Assembly (NCBI GenBank): GCA_943787205.1
Contig: CALSLN010000011.1
Coordinates: forward strand, 36,237 to 100,236
Length of the DNA stretch: 64,000 nucleotides
Direction: 5' to 3'
From: an uncultured Rhodospirillaceae bacterium
GTDB taxonomy: Bacteria > Pseudomonadota > Alphaproteobacteria > Rhodospirillales > Rhodospirillaceae
The position numbers were made by a program, and so were the translations under genes. Under the pieces are notes generated by a model. It saw nothing but the letters and a program-made list of their open reading frames with translations, made no database searches and was not told the DNA's origin. Below, piece after piece: positions 9,666-19,983 of this stretch. Every line of letters starts with the position of its first letter. Position 1 is the first letter of the stretch.

Positions 9666-10469
9666 ATGACTATCGCCATAGGAATTGTTGGTTGTGCCGG
9701 ACGCATGGGGCGCATGCTTCTGAAGGAAGTGTTAGCCACAGATGGATGTGTGCTGTCCGGTGGCACCGAGCCACCGGGTCAGGCCGTGGGCAAAGATCTG
9801 GGGCTTCTGGTCGGTGGCGATGCATTAGGTGTTGCTGTGACGGAAGACCCAGTTGCGTTATTCTCGGCTTCTGATGCGGTCATTGATTTCACGATTCCTG
9901 CAGCCACACGGATACACGCCGCGGCTGCGGAGCAAACTGGCACGGCCTATGTTGTGGGAACAACAGGCCTATCAGACGAGGATCAGGCTGGCGTTAATGC
10001 CGCCGCTAAAAATGCTGCCGTCGTGCAGGCGGCCAATTTCTCTATTGGGGTGAATCTTCTGTTTGCGCTCACCAAGCAAGTGGCAGCGACACTTGATGCG
10101 GACTACGACGTCGATATTCTTGAGATGCATCATAGGCACAAAGTTGATGCGCCATCCGGCACCGCGCTTGAATTAGGTAAGGCTGCCGCGTCTGGACGGA
10201 ATGTTTCGCTAGAAGATGTTGCGCGCTATGCCAGGGAAGGTCAGATAGGCGCGCGGCCATCGGGTGAAATTGGTTTTGCGACTCTTCGGGGTGGCGGTGT
10301 CATTGGCGATCATACTGTTCTATTCGCCAATGAAGTTGAGCGGTTGGAGCTTACGCATAAGGCTGGCTCGCGGGAAATTTACGCCGGTGGCGCTGTTCGT
10401 TCGGCGCTTTGGCTGCAAGACCAAAAATCAGGGTTGTATGGCATGGCTGATGTTCTTGGCCTCAACTGA
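9666..10469 (+). CDS. dapB: 4-hydroxy-tetrahydrodipicolinate reductase
   Basis: A 267-residue cytoplasmic enzyme of the lysine/diaminopimelate pathway, which reduces hydroxy-tetrahydrodipicolinate with NAD(P)H. The start at ATG 9666 gives MTIAIGIVGCAGRMGRMLL, with the dinucleotide-binding GCAGRMG; a longer frame from 9615 adds an untypical N terminus and is not preferred. The catalytic segment EMHHRHKVDAPSGTAL is complete. A run of bases separates it by only 10 from nth, which is probably co-transcribed. Confidence 0.97.
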   Translation: MTIAIGIVGCAGRMGRMLLKEVLATDGCVLSGGTEPPGQAVGKDLGLLVGGDALGVAVTEDPVALFSASDAVIDFTIPAATRIHAAAAEQTGTAYVVGTTGLSDEDQAGVNAAAKNAAVVQAANFSIGVNLLFALTKQVAATLDADYDVDILEMHHRHKVDAPSGTALELGKAAASGRNVSLEDVARYAREGQIGARPSGEIGFATLRGGGVIGDHTVLFANEVERLELTHKAGSREIYAGGAVRSALWLQDQKSGLYGMADVLGLN

Positions 10470-10479
10470 GGCTTGATAC

Positions 10480-11175
10480 ATGCGCGTTAAAGACATCCCG
10501 GAATTTTATGCCCGTCTCCAGGCGCTTGATCCAGAGCCGAAGGGCGAGCTGCATTATGTGAACGATTACACGCTCCTTGTTGCTGTTGTGCTGTCTGCCC
10601 AAGCTACGGACGTTGGTGTCAACAAAGCAACGGGTCCATTATTCGAAACCGTCGACACACCTGAAAAGATGGTTGCGCTCGGTGAAGCGAAGTTGAAAGA
10701 TTTCATCAAGACGATCGGTCTTTTTAATTCCAAGGCCAAAAATGTCATCGGGCTATCGGAAATGCTCGTTGCGGATCACGGTAGTAAAGTTCCGGAAGAT
10801 CGAGAAACGTTGGAGACCCTACCGGGCGTCGGCCGCAAGACCGCTAACGTTGTACTCAACATTGCATTTGGCCACCCAACCATAGCTGTCGACACCCATT
10901 TATTCCGGACCGGCAACAGAACAGGTATCGCGCCTGGCAAGACGCCGTTGGAAGTTGAGAAAAAATTAGAAAAGCGAACGCCACCTGAGTTTATGCAGCA
11001 TGCGCATCATTGGCTTATTTTGCATGGCCGATATCTATGTAAGGCACGAAAGCCAGATTGCTGGCGCTGTCCTGTCGAGGACCTGTGCAAGTTTAAGCCT
11101 AAAACACTGTCGCCGGATGCACGGCCACCTAAGAAGGTTGGCAAGGCAAAACCTAGTCAGAAAAAGAAAGCCTAG
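10480..11175 (+). CDS. nth: Endonuclease III
   Basis: A 231-residue DNA glycosylase/AP lyase that removes oxidised pyrimidines in base excision repair. The helix-hairpin-helix reads LPGVGRKTANVV with the catalytic Lys; the catalytic Asp is in VDTHLFR. The C-terminal [4Fe-4S] cluster motif C-x6-C-x2-C-x5-C is present (CKARKPDCWRCPVEDLC). A basic tail (KKVGKAKPSQKKKA) extends past the usual end. It follows dapB by 10 bases and converges on the bactofilin gene. Confidence 0.97.
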   Translation: MRVKDIPEFYARLQALDPEPKGELHYVNDYTLLVAVVLSAQATDVGVNKATGPLFETVDTPEKMVALGEAKLKDFIKTIGLFNSKAKNVIGLSEMLVADHGSKVPEDRETLETLPGVGRKTANVVLNIAFGHPTIAVDTHLFRTGNRTGIAPGKTPLEVEKKLEKRTPPEFMQHAHHWLILHGRYLCKARKPDCWRCPVEDLCKFKPKTLSPDARPPKKVGKAKPSQKKKA

Positions 11176-11211
11176 ATCATTCCCCTAAAGGACAGGGACG
11201 TCTATTCGGTT

Positions 11212-11828
11212 CTAGTTGTTCTCTGCGTCAATCACGTCGATTGACCCTTGTACGCGTCCACCAGAAGCAATCGATATATTGTTATAATGTATATCGCCCT
11301 TAACGTGGCCTGATTCGGCCACTTCAAGTGTCAGTCGGGCTCTTAAAGTTCCGTCGAAGGTGCCAGCGATATAGGCATGATCAACTTCAGCATCGCCCTT
11401 AAACAACCCACCGTCAGCAACTTCGAGGGTTGTTGCATCAGATACATTTGCTTCCACGGTGCCCTGAACCACGAGTGTTTCACAGGCAGAGATATCACCA
11501 CTCACTGATATTGATTTTCCAACCACGAGCCGGTTTCCGTCGTCCTCTCCCGATGCCTCAGGGCGATCAGCGCGTGCTCCCGAGGGATTTGGAATATCAA
11601 CAACCTTGCGGGGGATATCCGGTCGATAGGAAGAGCTTGGAGGATTGGACATGGGAGATCCCTTTTTAAATGGTTTTAGAGGTGGTGAGACTGGTGTCGT
11701 GGACTCTCCGAGGGAGAGAGCACCCACCTCGTCAGTGTCTTGGTCTTTGGATGAAGCGGTGTCGTCCTTCGAGCCGCTTGATTCATCTTCATTTTGATCC
11801 GATTCCGCCGACTTTTTTTGCCGAACAT
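11212..11828 (-). CDS. Bactofilin (frameshift in a T7 run)
   Basis: The C-terminal part is a bactofilin beta-helix (VSGDISACETLVVQGTVEAN, GGLFKGDAEV, ESGHVKGDIHYNN), a polymer-forming cytoskeletal protein linked to cell shape or envelope work. The simple start is ATG 11652 (147 residues; AAGGGA upstream). The frame stays open back to 11820, and ATG 11828 in the next frame encodes MFGKK, the typical bactofilin opening. One extra T in the run 11813-11819 would join them into about 205 residues: MFGKKK, an acidic linker (SAESDQNEDESSGSKDD), then the helix domain. A true short form from 11652 cannot be excluded. Confidence 0.85.
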
Positions 11829-11921
11829 GTGTCTCTAACCCCAGTAGCCCTATTTTTATTCTTCCAAGCGGATAGACGTCTTAGCTACATCCCTTGTATC
11901 GAATGAGCCTTAAATTGAAAA

Positions 11922-12581
11922 CTATCTACCATTCAGCTTGTTAAACAAATGTACCATGGCCGCGGTTCCCAGCACAGGGGCGATCATATTGACCAATGGA
12001 ATGGTCAAGAGTCCGGCCGTCACCGCTCCCGTCAAAATAATTTTCGGGCGATGCTTCTGGCGTAACGCCAATGCCTCCGCATGATCCAAGCGCCTGAGCG
12101 CGACGACTTCGAAGTATTCGCGACCCAGGAGGTAACCGTTCAACCCAAAGTAGATAACCAAATTGAGGCCGGGAATAAGGTAGAAAGGAAGCACCATGAG
12201 GTTGAGGACGATGGTTAGGCCGATGAGCCGGCATGATGACGCGATCAAAGCACGCCACCCGACGATCTTTGCCGGTCCAAGGGTCGGAAAGTGGCGCTTT
12301 TCAACGGCTTCCGCGATCTCTTCTAGGAATATGGACGCAAAGGCACTCACAATTCCTGGAAATAGGATCAGGGCCAGCCCAAGGGTAGCGAGCCCTCCTA
12401 GGACGTCGACCGCCGTTTCAACCCAGCCGATCTGAAAAAACGTGGTGTTTCCGAGCGTCCAGCCAATACTGACGAGCAACGAAATAAAGACGAGAATTGT
12501 TCCAGCGACACTTTTCCAGATGACCGCTCGAATTCGAGGGTCTGATAATTGTGCAAAGGCTTTGGCAAAGGCAGTGATCAC
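11922..12581 (-). CDS. EI24/CysZ-like integral membrane protein
   Basis: About 219 residues starting at GTG 12581 (VITAFAKAFAQLSDPRIRAVIWKS). Four or more hydrophobic segments are visible (TILVFISLLVSIGW, VLGGLATLGLALILFPGI, LIGLTIVLNLMVLPFYLI, GAVTAGLLTIPLVNMIAPVL). The pattern NGYLLGREYFEVVALRR is characteristic of the EI24/CysZ family (DUF540), members of which include a sulfate permease; the function in alphaproteobacteria is unproven. A longer frame back to 12782 overlaps the start of the divergent kinase and has no family likeness, so the shorter start is chosen. Confidence 0.75.
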   Translation of the reverse strand: MITAFAKAFAQLSDPRIRAVIWKSVAGTILVFISLLVSIGWTLGNTTFFQIGWVETAVDVLGGLATLGLALILFPGIVSAFASIFLEEIAEAVEKRHFPTLGPAKIVGWRALIASSCRLIGLTIVLNLMVLPFYLIPGLNLVIYFGLNGYLLGREYFEVVALRRLDHAEALALRQKHRPKIILTGAVTAGLLTIPLVNMIAPVLGTAAMVHLFNKLNGR

Positions 12582-12682
12582 GTGTATTAGGCCCCCAGCG
12601 CTTGGCTGCTTGTGTCCATAGAAGTCGCCGCTATACTGCGCCGCCGCACGTTTGGCTGTCCAACATAAGACCTGGAGTTCCC

Positions 12683-13678
12683 ATGTCCGAAGCCCGTTTT
12701 GATGTGGTTGGAATCGGCAGCGCGATTGTCGATGTCTTAGCCCACGCCGAAGATTCGTTCCTATCCAAACATGATGCCGCAAAAGGCACCATGCTTCTTT
12801 GGTCTGAGGAATCCCAGTCTGACGCTTTGTATAAGGATATTGGTCCGGCCGTTGAAGCCTCAGGTGGTTCTGCTGCGAATACCATGGCGGGTATTGCGTC
12901 TTTTGGCGGAAAACCAGCTTTTATTGGAAAAACGAAAGCTGATCAGTTGGGCGGGATATTTGCGCACGATATTCAGGCCGTTGGCGTTCATTATGAAACT
13001 GAGCCCCTTTCCGAAGGTCTAGCAACGGCGCGGTGTATTATTCTGGTAACACCGGACGCTCAGCGCACGATGTTTACGTACCTCGGTGCCAGTGGCTCTC
13101 TTTCCGCAACGGATATGAATGAAGACCTGATCGCATCGTCGAAGGTTTTATACATTGAAGGATATCAGTGGGATCTTCCCGAAACGAAGAAGGCGATTGT
13201 TTCTGCATGCGAAACTGCAAAACGCTCAGGAAGTAAGGTCGCCCTCACACTTTCAGACCCATTTGTTGTGGAGCGTCATCGTAACGATCTTTTTGAACTC
13301 GTGAATGAACATGTCGATATTATTTTCGCCAATGAGATAGAGATCACAACATTGTTTCGCTCGAACAGTTTTGATGAAGCTGTAGAGGCCATCGACGGTC
13401 GCGTTGATATAGCTGCCCTAACTAGGGGCGCTGACGGTGCGGTCACTGTTACAAAAGATAAGCTCATTCAAACACCTGCCTCACCCGTGGGTAAGATTGT
13501 CGATACGACGGGTGCTGGTGATCTCTATGCTGCCGGGTTCCTGTTTGGGTACACGCGTGGTGACGACTTAAAGACATGTGCAAATTTAGGCGCGCTTGCT
13601 GCAGGTGAGGTTATTTCTCATCTCGGTGCGCGCCCTGAGGTTTCCTTGAAAGACCTTGCAGCCAAACAAGGCTACTAA
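12683..13678 (+). CDS. PfkB-family sugar kinase, adenosine-kinase-like
   Basis: A 331-residue ribokinase-fold enzyme. The ATG at 12683 follows GGAG at the right distance; an upstream extension to 12602 overlaps the divergent gene and is rejected. The first PfkB signature lies around ASGGSAANTMAGIASFGGK; the second, with the catalytic Asp, reads DTTGAGDLYAAGFLFG. Alphaproteobacterial proteins of this type are annotated as adenosine kinases, phosphorylating adenosine to AMP with ATP; a different nucleoside or sugar substrate is possible. typA follows after 36 bases on the same strand. Confidence 0.85.
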   Translation: MSEARFDVVGIGSAIVDVLAHAEDSFLSKHDAAKGTMLLWSEESQSDALYKDIGPAVEASGGSAANTMAGIASFGGKPAFIGKTKADQLGGIFAHDIQAVGVHYETEPLSEGLATARCIILVTPDAQRTMFTYLGASGSLSATDMNEDLIASSKVLYIEGYQWDLPETKKAIVSACETAKRSGSKVALTLSDPFVVERHRNDLFELVNEHVDIIFANEIEITTLFRSNSFDEAVEAIDGRVDIAALTRGADGAVTVTKDKLIQTPASPVGKIVDTTGAGDLYAAGFLFGYTRGDDLKTCANLGALAAGEVISHLGARPEVSLKDLAAKQGY

Positions 13679-13714
13679 AATTTCAACTCAGCCGTTCTAA
13701 CTCGGATCAAAATT

Positions 13715-15538
13715 ATGTCGCTTCGCAACATTGCGATTATCGCTCACGTCGACCATGGAAAAACAACACTGGTCGATGCACTCTTTCGCCAATCTGGAAT
13801 GGTTCGTGACAATCAACGCGTCGAAGAACGGGCGATGGATTCTGGCGAGCTTGAACGAGAGCGCGGCATCACCATTCTAGCGAAGTGCACGTCGGTCACT
13901 TGGCGCAATACAAAGATCAACATTGTCGACACACCTGGACACGCCGACTTCGGCGGTGAGGTAGAGCGGATATTGTCGATGGTTGATGGCGCCGTGCTGT
14001 TGGTTGATGCTGCTGAAGGTCCGCTGCCACAAACTAAGTTTGTTGTGTCTAAGGCGCTCGACCTTGGTCTCCGACCGATCGTGATTATCAATAAAGTCGA
14101 TCGCGGCGACGCTCGTCCGCAAGAAGTGCTCGATGAAGTGTTCGATATGTTTGACGCACTCGGTGCAGACGAACACCAACTTGATTTCCCAGTGCTCTAT
14201 GCCGTTGGGCGTGATGGCTGGGCTGTTAAAGACCTCGAAAAAGACACCGGCGTTAACCTTACGCCGTTGTTTGATCTTGTTGTCTCTCACGTTCCGTCGC
14301 CTAAGCATGATACGGAAGCGCCATTCGCGATGCTGGCGACGACGTTAGAAGCGGACCCTTATCTGGGCCGCATTCTTACGGGCCGCATCTCGACGGGTCG
14401 CGCCAAGGTCAATATGCCGATCAAGGTTTTGGATATCGATGGCAAGAAACTTGAAGATGGCCGTGTGACTAAGTTACTGGCCTTTCGTGGACTAGAGCGT
14501 ATCCCAGTCGACAGTGCCGACGCAGGTGACATTGTTGCCATTGCGGGTCTTGCAGAAGCGACGGTCGCACATACTATTTGCGCGCCAGAGGTAAACGAGC
14601 CGCTTCCATCACGCCCCGTTGATCCACCAACACTGGCCATGACGTTTTCTGTAAATGACTCTCCTCTTGGCGGTCGCGAGGGCAAGAAGGTCACAAGCCG
14701 CCAGATCGGCGAACGTCTATTCAGTGAAGCTGAAGGCAATGTTGCGATCAAAGTGAGTGAAAGCGAAGGCAAAGACGCGTTCGAAGTTGCGGGGCGTGGT
14801 GAACTGCAGCTTGGCGTTCTAATCGAAATTATGCGCCGTGAAGGTTTTGAATTATCAGTCTCGCGGCCCCGGGTTTTGTACAAGACGGGCGAGAACGGAA
14901 AGCGTGAAGAACCGATCGAAGACGTTGTCATCGACGTGGATGAAGAATATGCGGGCGCTGTGGTTGAGGCGATGTCCGGGCGTAAAGCTGAAATGCAAGG
15001 CCTCAAGCCCTCTGGTGGCGGCAAGGTACGGATCAGTTTCCTCGCGCCGTCTCGGGGACTGATTGGGTATCACGGCCAGTTCCTAACGGATACGCGCGGC
15101 ACCGGAATCATGAACCGACTCTATCATGGCTATGCGCCTCACAAGGGTGCTATCGCGACCCGCCGTGAGGGTGTGCTGATATCCAATTCCGACGGTGAAT
15201 CTGTTGCCTATGCGTTGTTCAACCTACTGGACCGTGGCCCGCAATTCATTCCATCGGGCGTCAAAGTATACCGTGGTATGATCATCGGAGAGCACACACG
15301 TGACAATGACCTTGAGGTTAACCCAATCAAGGGTAAGCAGCTCACCAATATCCGAGCCTCTGGCAAAGACGATGCGATCAAGTTAGCGCCACCACGCTTG
15401 ATGTCGTTAGAAGAAGCACTGGCCTACATCCAAGATGATGAGCTGGTCGAGGTCACGCCGTCGAGCATCCGCTTGCGCAAACAATACCTTGATCCGAATG
15501 ATCGCAAGAAGATGGCCAGAAAAGCTGACGCAGCGTAA
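13715..15538 (+). CDS. typA: Translational GTPase TypA/BipA
   Basis: A 607-residue ribosome-associated GTPase, involved in ribosome assembly and stress or cold adaptation. P-loop [16 protein letters not shown]2/G3 region with [16 protein letters not shown], and NKVDR are all intact, followed by EF-G-like domains and the TypA-specific C-terminal domain ([28 protein letters not shown]). Length equals the family norm. The antisense strand also has long open frames here, which are codon-bias artefacts. A transporter gene starts 10 bases downstream. Confidence 0.97.
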   Translation: MSLRNIAIIAHVDHGKTTLVDALFRQSGMVRDNQRVEERAMDSGELERERGITILAKCTSVTWRNTKINIVDTPGHADFGGEVERILSMVDGAVLLVDAAEGPLPQTKFVVSKALDLGLRPIVIINKVDRGDARPQEVLDEVFDMFDALGADEHQLDFPVLYAVGRDGWAVKDLEKDTGVNLTPLFDLVVSHVPSPKHDTEAPFAMLATTLEADPYLGRILTGRISTGRAKVNMPIKVLDIDGKKLEDGRVTKLLAFRGLERIPVDSADAGDIVAIAGLAEATVAHTICAPEVNEPLPSRPVDPPTLAMTFSVNDSPLGGREGKKVTSRQIGERLFSEAEGNVAIKVSESEGKDAFEVAGRGELQLGVLIEIMRREGFELSVSRPRVLYKTGENGKREEPIEDVVIDVDEEYAGAVVEAMSGRKAEMQGLKPSGGGKVRISFLAPSRGLIGYHGQFLTDTRGTGIMNRLYHGYAPHKGAIATRREGVLISNSDGESVAYALFNLLDRGPQFIPSGVKVYRGMIIGEHTRDNDLEVNPIKGKQLTNIRASGKDDAIKLAPPRLMSLEEALAYIQDDELVEVTPSSIRLRKQYLDPNDRKKMARKADAA

Positions 15539-15547
15539 TCTCGCTGG

Positions 15548-16867
15548 ATGACAGGCAACACGACACGCAATTGGATTTCTGCAAGCCGCGTTTATTTTGA
15601 GCGCCGCCTTATTGTTGTTTTTTTACTCGGATTTTCTGCGGGACTGCCGTTTCTATTGATGTTCGGCACGCTGACGGCGTGGTTGTCTCAATCTGGTATT
15701 GATAAAACATCGATTGGCCTGTTTGTGTTGACGGGTACTGCGTTCACGTTGAAATTTCTGTGGGCTCCTTTGGTTGATCGAGTACCGCTGCTTTTAGCGA
15801 CGCGTGTACTCGGTCAAAGGCGAAGTTGGCTTGCCTTCGCTCAGTTGATTTGCATTGCAAGTCTTTTTGGAATTGCTCTATCCGATCCGGCAACGGACCT
15901 CATGACCACGGTTTTATGGACGGTTGTGTTGGCGTTTGCATCGGCGACCCAAGATATCGTGATCGATGCCTACCGCATTGAGACCCTCGACGAGAATGAG
16001 CAGGGCGCCGGAGCTGCCACGTATCAGCTCGGTTATAGGCTGGCTCTGATTGCTGCCGGTGCCGGTGCCCTGATCCTTGCCGATGCTGTTGGTTGGCAGG
16101 TGACCTACATGGTTATGGCGGCCCTGATGGGTGTCGGTTTGCTCACCACATTTTTTAGTGCCGAGCCACACCGGGCGCCAAAAAAAGACGTTGCACATGA
16201 GGAGCCATTAAAAAGGTATGTCATGTGGCTCAACGAATTTGTCGCGGCACCCTTTGCGGAATTTTTTCGGCGACCTGGAGCGATCACTATTCTCCTGTTT
16301 GTGGTGTTCTACAAATACGCAGATGGGATTTGGGCGGCGATGGCGAACCCATTCTATCTCGAACTCGGATTTACCTTGACTGAAATAGGTGTGGTTTCAA
16401 AAACCTACGGCGTGGTGATGACGATTATCGGTAGCATCTTGGGCGGCGTAATGGTCTTACGCTTCGGCATTCTAAAATCCGTTTTGTTTGGCGCTATATC
16501 GATGGCGCTGACAAATTTGCTCTACGCCGCTTTGGCTCTTGCCGGCCCGTCGGTTCCTGTGTTGATGGCCGTGATCTCAATTGAAAATTTGGCGAATGGA
16601 ATTGGCGGCACGGCTTTCATCGCCTACTTGTCGAGCCTGTGCAATCTCGCTTACACCGCAACTCAGTACGCCTTGTTGAGTTCATTCATGAATGTGGCGC
16701 GTACGTTTCTCGCCTCCGGTGGTGGATGGCTTGCAGATCAAGTTGATTGGTTCACATTTTTCATTCTCACCACGATTGCGGGTATTCCAGGTGTGCTGCT
16801 GCTGCTCTATCTCATGAAACGATTTCCAACTCATACCGAGACAGCACGGCAATCTGATTCTAGTTAA
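15548..16867 (+). CDS. AmpG-like MFS permease
   Basis: A 439-residue major-facilitator protein with about 12 hydrophobic segments. The N-terminal pattern RLIVVFLLGFSAGLPFLL and LTAWLSQSGIDKTSIGLF, then LKFLWAPLVDRV, is the hallmark of AmpG-type permeases, which import anhydromuropeptides during cell-wall recycling or carry related solutes. No ampD or nagZ gene is adjacent, so the substrate is inferred from the family only. It starts 10 bases after typA and its stop overlaps the convergent DUF3891 gene by 4 bases. Confidence 0.82.
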   Translation: MTGNTTRNWISASRVYFERRLIVVFLLGFSAGLPFLLMFGTLTAWLSQSGIDKTSIGLFVLTGTAFTLKFLWAPLVDRVPLLLATRVLGQRRSWLAFAQLICIASLFGIALSDPATDLMTTVLWTVVLAFASATQDIVIDAYRIETLDENEQGAGAATYQLGYRLALIAAGAGALILADAVGWQVTYMVMAALMGVGLLTTFFSAEPHRAPKKDVAHEEPLKRYVMWLNEFVAAPFAEFFRRPGAITILLFVVFYKYADGIWAAMANPFYLELGFTLTEIGVVSKTYGVVMTIIGSILGGVMVLRFGILKSVLFGAISMALTNLLYAALALAGPSVPVLMAVISIENLANGIGGTAFIAYLSSLCNLAYTATQYALLSSFMNVARTFLASGGGWLADQVDWFTFFILTTIAGIPGVLLLLYLMKRFPTHTETARQSDSS

Positions 16868-17652
16868 GTGGCAAACAAGCCAACTGTCTGAGTTGAAATG
16901 TTTGTTGCTTCAAAAGCTGTTCGCCCGTTTTCTGTTGCCGTTAAGGGCGACATCCACCGCCCAGAAAAAGAAATATCCACATTGTTGGCTGTAAACGGGA
17001 AGGGGTCCAACGCGTAGGCTCCGTTCCCTTTTTCGGAAATTGTGATGGTGACATCGTCACCGTTATGAGTTGGCACATCAGGAAAGCTTTCAGTGCCGCG
17101 TGATCCTTCGGCCTTGCTGTGAAAGTAAAGTGACAGCATGTCAAAGAACTGAAGTTGTTTGTATGCGGTCCACACGACCGTTTCGTCGACGTTGATTACG
17201 GTTTTTAATTCGTCTTGCCGCGCAAGCTCATCTGCAAGTACGCCTTCAGCGAACTCTCTTTTTTCGCCTTCGAAGCGCGCTAAAATTCCTGGTGGTGCTA
17301 ATCCATAACGACCATTCAATAGGCCGGCCGTGTGCATGCTGGATAGCAGTCCTGCAAGTGCGTCATGTTGTGCATTAAAATCTGGCGACCCCCGCATCGT
17401 TAGCGACGTGTATTCAAAGGGTGTTTCAGCAAGATGGTATGGGAATCCTGATACCGGATTTATATGCACATCCGGGTCGACCTGTTTCCACCCCGCGTCG
17501 TGATTTGCGATCACGTATCGCACAGATTCATTTTCTATAGATGCAAATGTATCGTTTCCGAACTCTTCTGCGAGTTGGTTTGCGAATGCCGTGTGCTGAT
17601 CCATTGTCATGACAAAGCGTTCAGTGCCCGCGGGGTTGTCTTGCACAATCAT
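16864..17652 (-). CDS. DUF3891 family protein
   Basis: A 262-residue soluble protein. Features matching DUF3891 are the opening MIVQDN...RFVMTMDQHTAFANQLAEEFG, the NHDAGW segment with conserved His and Asp, and the C-terminal YKQLQFFDMLSLYFH. The spaced conserved His/Asp residues suggest an HD-like metal-binding hydrolase (inference), but no function has been shown for the family. It ends inside the end of the AmpG-like gene and starts 45 bases from maeB, so the two minus-strand genes may be co-transcribed, with maeB first. Confidence 0.65.
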   Translation of the reverse strand: MIVQDNPAGTERFVMTMDQHTAFANQLAEEFGNDTFASIENESVRYVIANHDAGWKQVDPDVHINPVSGFPYHLAETPFEYTSLTMRGSPDFNAQHDALAGLLSSMHTAGLLNGRYGLAPPGILARFEGEKREFAEGVLADELARQDELKTVINVDETVVWTAYKQLQFFDMLSLYFHSKAEGSRGTESFPDVPTHNGDDVTITISEKGNGAYALDPFPFTANNVDISFSGRWMSPLTATENGRTAFEATNISTQTVGLFAT

Positions 17653-17697
17653 GTTTGCGTCCAGGCCCTTTTAAATTCTGCGTTTTATTTAGAATAT

Positions 17698-19983
17698 CTA
17701 CAAAAGAGTATCCGTTTTCGCGGCGCCGTGCGCCCCCATGAGCGCCATTTGAACAACATCGGAGACAGTTGCGTTCATAGACACCACTTGGACCGGTTTT
17801 GTGAGTCCCATGAGAATCGGTCCGATCGTAGTTCCCAATCCATACTGGCCAACAAGTTGTGTTGATATATTGGCGGCGTGCAATCCCGGCATGAGCAATA
17901 TATTAGCTGGGCCAGACAGCTTGCAGAACGGGTACAATTCATTACGCATGGGGTCGAGTGCTGTATCGACGCCCATCTCCCCATCAAATTCGAAGTCTGC
18001 CTCTTCTGACTTTAAGAGACCGACAGCTTCTCGGATTCTTTCAGCGATTCCACCGGGAGGGTTGCCAAAGTTCGAGTAAGACAAAAAGGCGACCCGAGGT
18101 TCATGCCCCATGGATCTCGCAAAGGCAGAGACCTGGTGCGCCATTTGTGCCAAATCTTGAGGTTCAGGGCGCTCTTTCACTGCTGTATCGGCGATAAACA
18201 GCGTGCGGCCGCGCCCAATCAGAAGTGTGAGCGCAAACACCAACTCACCTGTTCGGGACGGAATGACACGTCGCACTTCATCCAGCGCTGTGTGGTAGGT
18301 GCGCGTTAATCCTGTGACCATGGCATCTGCATGTCCTGCGTCGACCATGCAGGCTGCGAAAACATTTCTATCCTGATTCACCATGCGTTGGCAGTCACGC
18401 AACAAGGCGCCTTTGCGCTGTAGGCGTGAATACAACGTTTTGAGATAGGTTTCGTTGTGCTCAGATTCGCTAGCGTTGGCGATGACAATACCGTCAAGGT
18501 CGTCAGGCCGAATGCCCATATCCGAAATTGCTGCTTCGACTTTGCGCCTCCGCGCAACCAGGATGGCTTCCCCGTATCCCCCATTGCGGTAGGCAATCGC
18601 TGCACGGATTGCGCGTTCCTCTTCCCCTTCTGCAAATACCATCCGCTTTGGTTTTCGGGCTACCTCAGCAGCAATCACTTGTAAGCTGGCGACTGTTGGG
18701 TCTAGACGCGCCGATAACTCAGTTCGATAAGCATTCATGTCAGAAATTGGTTTCTGCGCGACGCCAGACTGAATCGCGGCAGTCGCGACAGCAGGCGGAA
18801 CAGCAGCGATCAAACGTGGGTCAAAGGGCACGGGAATAATGTAATTGGGCCCGTACTTCAGTTTACGGCCCGAGTAAGCGGCTGCCACTTCATCGGGAAC
18901 GTCTTCCCTGGCTAAATCGGCGAGCGCCCGCGCGGCGGCAATTTTCATGTCGTCATTAATTGTTGTCGCTCGGACATCTAGCGCGCCACGAAAGATGAAG
19001 GGGAAACCAAGGACGTTGTTAATCTGGTTGGGATAATCGGACCGTCCGGTCGCCATGATCGCATCGTCGCGTACAGCAGCTACATCTTCCGGGGTGATTT
19101 CTGGATCCGGGTTTGCCATGGCAAAAATGATCGGGTTCTTGGCCATTCCCTTGACCATCTCCTGCGTAACCGCTCCTTTGACCGACAACCCTAAGAAGGC
19201 ATCTGCGCCGTCCATGGCCTCGGCGAGGGTGCGGCGATCTGTGTCAACGGCATGGGCTGATTTCCATTGGTTCATGCCCTCCGTCCGACCCTTATGAATC
19301 ACGCCTTTAGAATCACACATGATGACGTGGTCGTTGCGGACACCCAAGGCTTTAGCTAACTCCACGCAAGCAATGGCCGCGGCTCCAGCGCCATTCACAA
19401 CAATACGGATGTCTTCAATCTGGCGGCCGGTTAGGTCACAGGCGTTTAACAACCCTGCTGCAGCGATAATAGATGTGCCGTGTTGATCATCATGAAAGAC
19501 AGGGATGTCCATAAGTTCGCGAAGACGCTGTTCTATGATGAAGCATTCCGGCGCTTTGATGTCTTCAAGGTTTATCCCGCCAAAGGATGGCCCCAAGTAC
19601 CGTACGCTGTTGATGAATTCATCAACGTCTCTCGTATCGACCTCCAAATCTATACCGTCCACGTCGGCGAACCGTTTAAAAAGGACGGCCTTGCCCTCCA
19701 TCACCGGCTTTGATGCCAAGGCGCCAAGGTCACCGAGTCCAAGGACGGCCGTTCCGTTAGAGATGACAGCGACCAAGTTCCCCTTGGCTGTATAGTCGTA
19801 TGCCTTGCTTGGATCGGCGGCGATCTCCCGGCAGGGCGCGGCCACGCCGGGCGAATAGGCCAATGCGAGGTCTCGTTGGGTGGTGAGAGGTTTAGTGGCG
19901 TGAATCTCGATTTTTCCAGGCCGCCCCTCCGCATGCATTTGCAGAGAATCGAGGTCTAGGCTGCGCGATGCTGAGTCACTCAT
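17698..19983 (-). CDS. maeB: NADP-dependent malic enzyme (malic/phosphotransacetylase fusion)
   Basis: About 761 residues, starting at ATG 19983 (MSDSASRS); the longer frame to 20022 adds an untypical N terminus. Residues about 1-430 are the malic enzyme, which decarboxylates malate to pyruvate with NADP: TQRDLALAYSPGVAAPC, FHDDQHGTSIIAAAGLLNA, NGAGAAAIACVELAKALG. Residues about 440-761 are a phosphate acetyl/butyryltransferase-like domain (MVTGLTRTYH, ILLMPGLHAANISTQL), usually catalytically silent and regulatory in MaeB. Length equals the family norm. The gene is divergent from mutS across 116 bases. Confidence 0.95.
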   Translation of the reverse strand: MSDSASRSLDLDSLQMHAEGRPGKIEIHATKPLTTQRDLALAYSPGVAAPCREIAADPSKAYDYTAKGNLVAVISNGTAVLGLGDLGALASKPVMEGKAVLFKRFADVDGIDLEVDTRDVDEFINSVRYLGPSFGGINLEDIKAPECFIIEQRLRELMDIPVFHDDQHGTSIIAAAGLLNACDLTGRQIEDIRIVVNGAGAAAIACVELAKALGVRNDHVIMCDSKGVIHKGRTEGMNQWKSAHAVDTDRRTLAEAMDGADAFLGLSVKGAVTQEMVKGMAKNPIIFAMANPDPEITPEDVAAVRDDAIMATGRSDYPNQINNVLGFPFIFRGALDVRATTINDDMKIAAARALADLAREDVPDEVAAAYSGRKLKYGPNYIIPVPFDPRLIAAVPPAVATAAIQSGVAQKPISDMNAYRTELSARLDPTVASLQVIAAEVARKPKRMVFAEGEEERAIRAAIAYRNGGYGEAILVARRRKVEAAISDMGIRPDDLDGIVIANASESEHNETYLKTLYSRLQRKGALLRDCQRMVNQDRNVFAACMVDAGHADAMVTGLTRTYHTALDEVRRVIPSRTGELVFALTLLIGRGRTLFIADTAVKERPEPQDLAQMAHQVSAFARSMGHEPRVAFLSYSNFGNPPGGIAERIREAVGLLKSEEADFEFDGEMGVDTALDPMRNELYPFCKLSGPANILLMPGLHAANISTQLVGQYGLGTTIGPILMGLTKPVQVVSMNATVSDVVQMALMGAHGAAKTDTLL

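Noticed and set aside
11430..11906. Two plus-strand ORFs opposite the bactofilin
   Set aside because: Explained as antisense of the bactofilin including its frameshifted N terminus.
14359..15024. Long minus-strand ORF (221 codons) inside typA
   Set aside because: Ser/Arg-rich shadow of the intact TypA frame; no family likeness.
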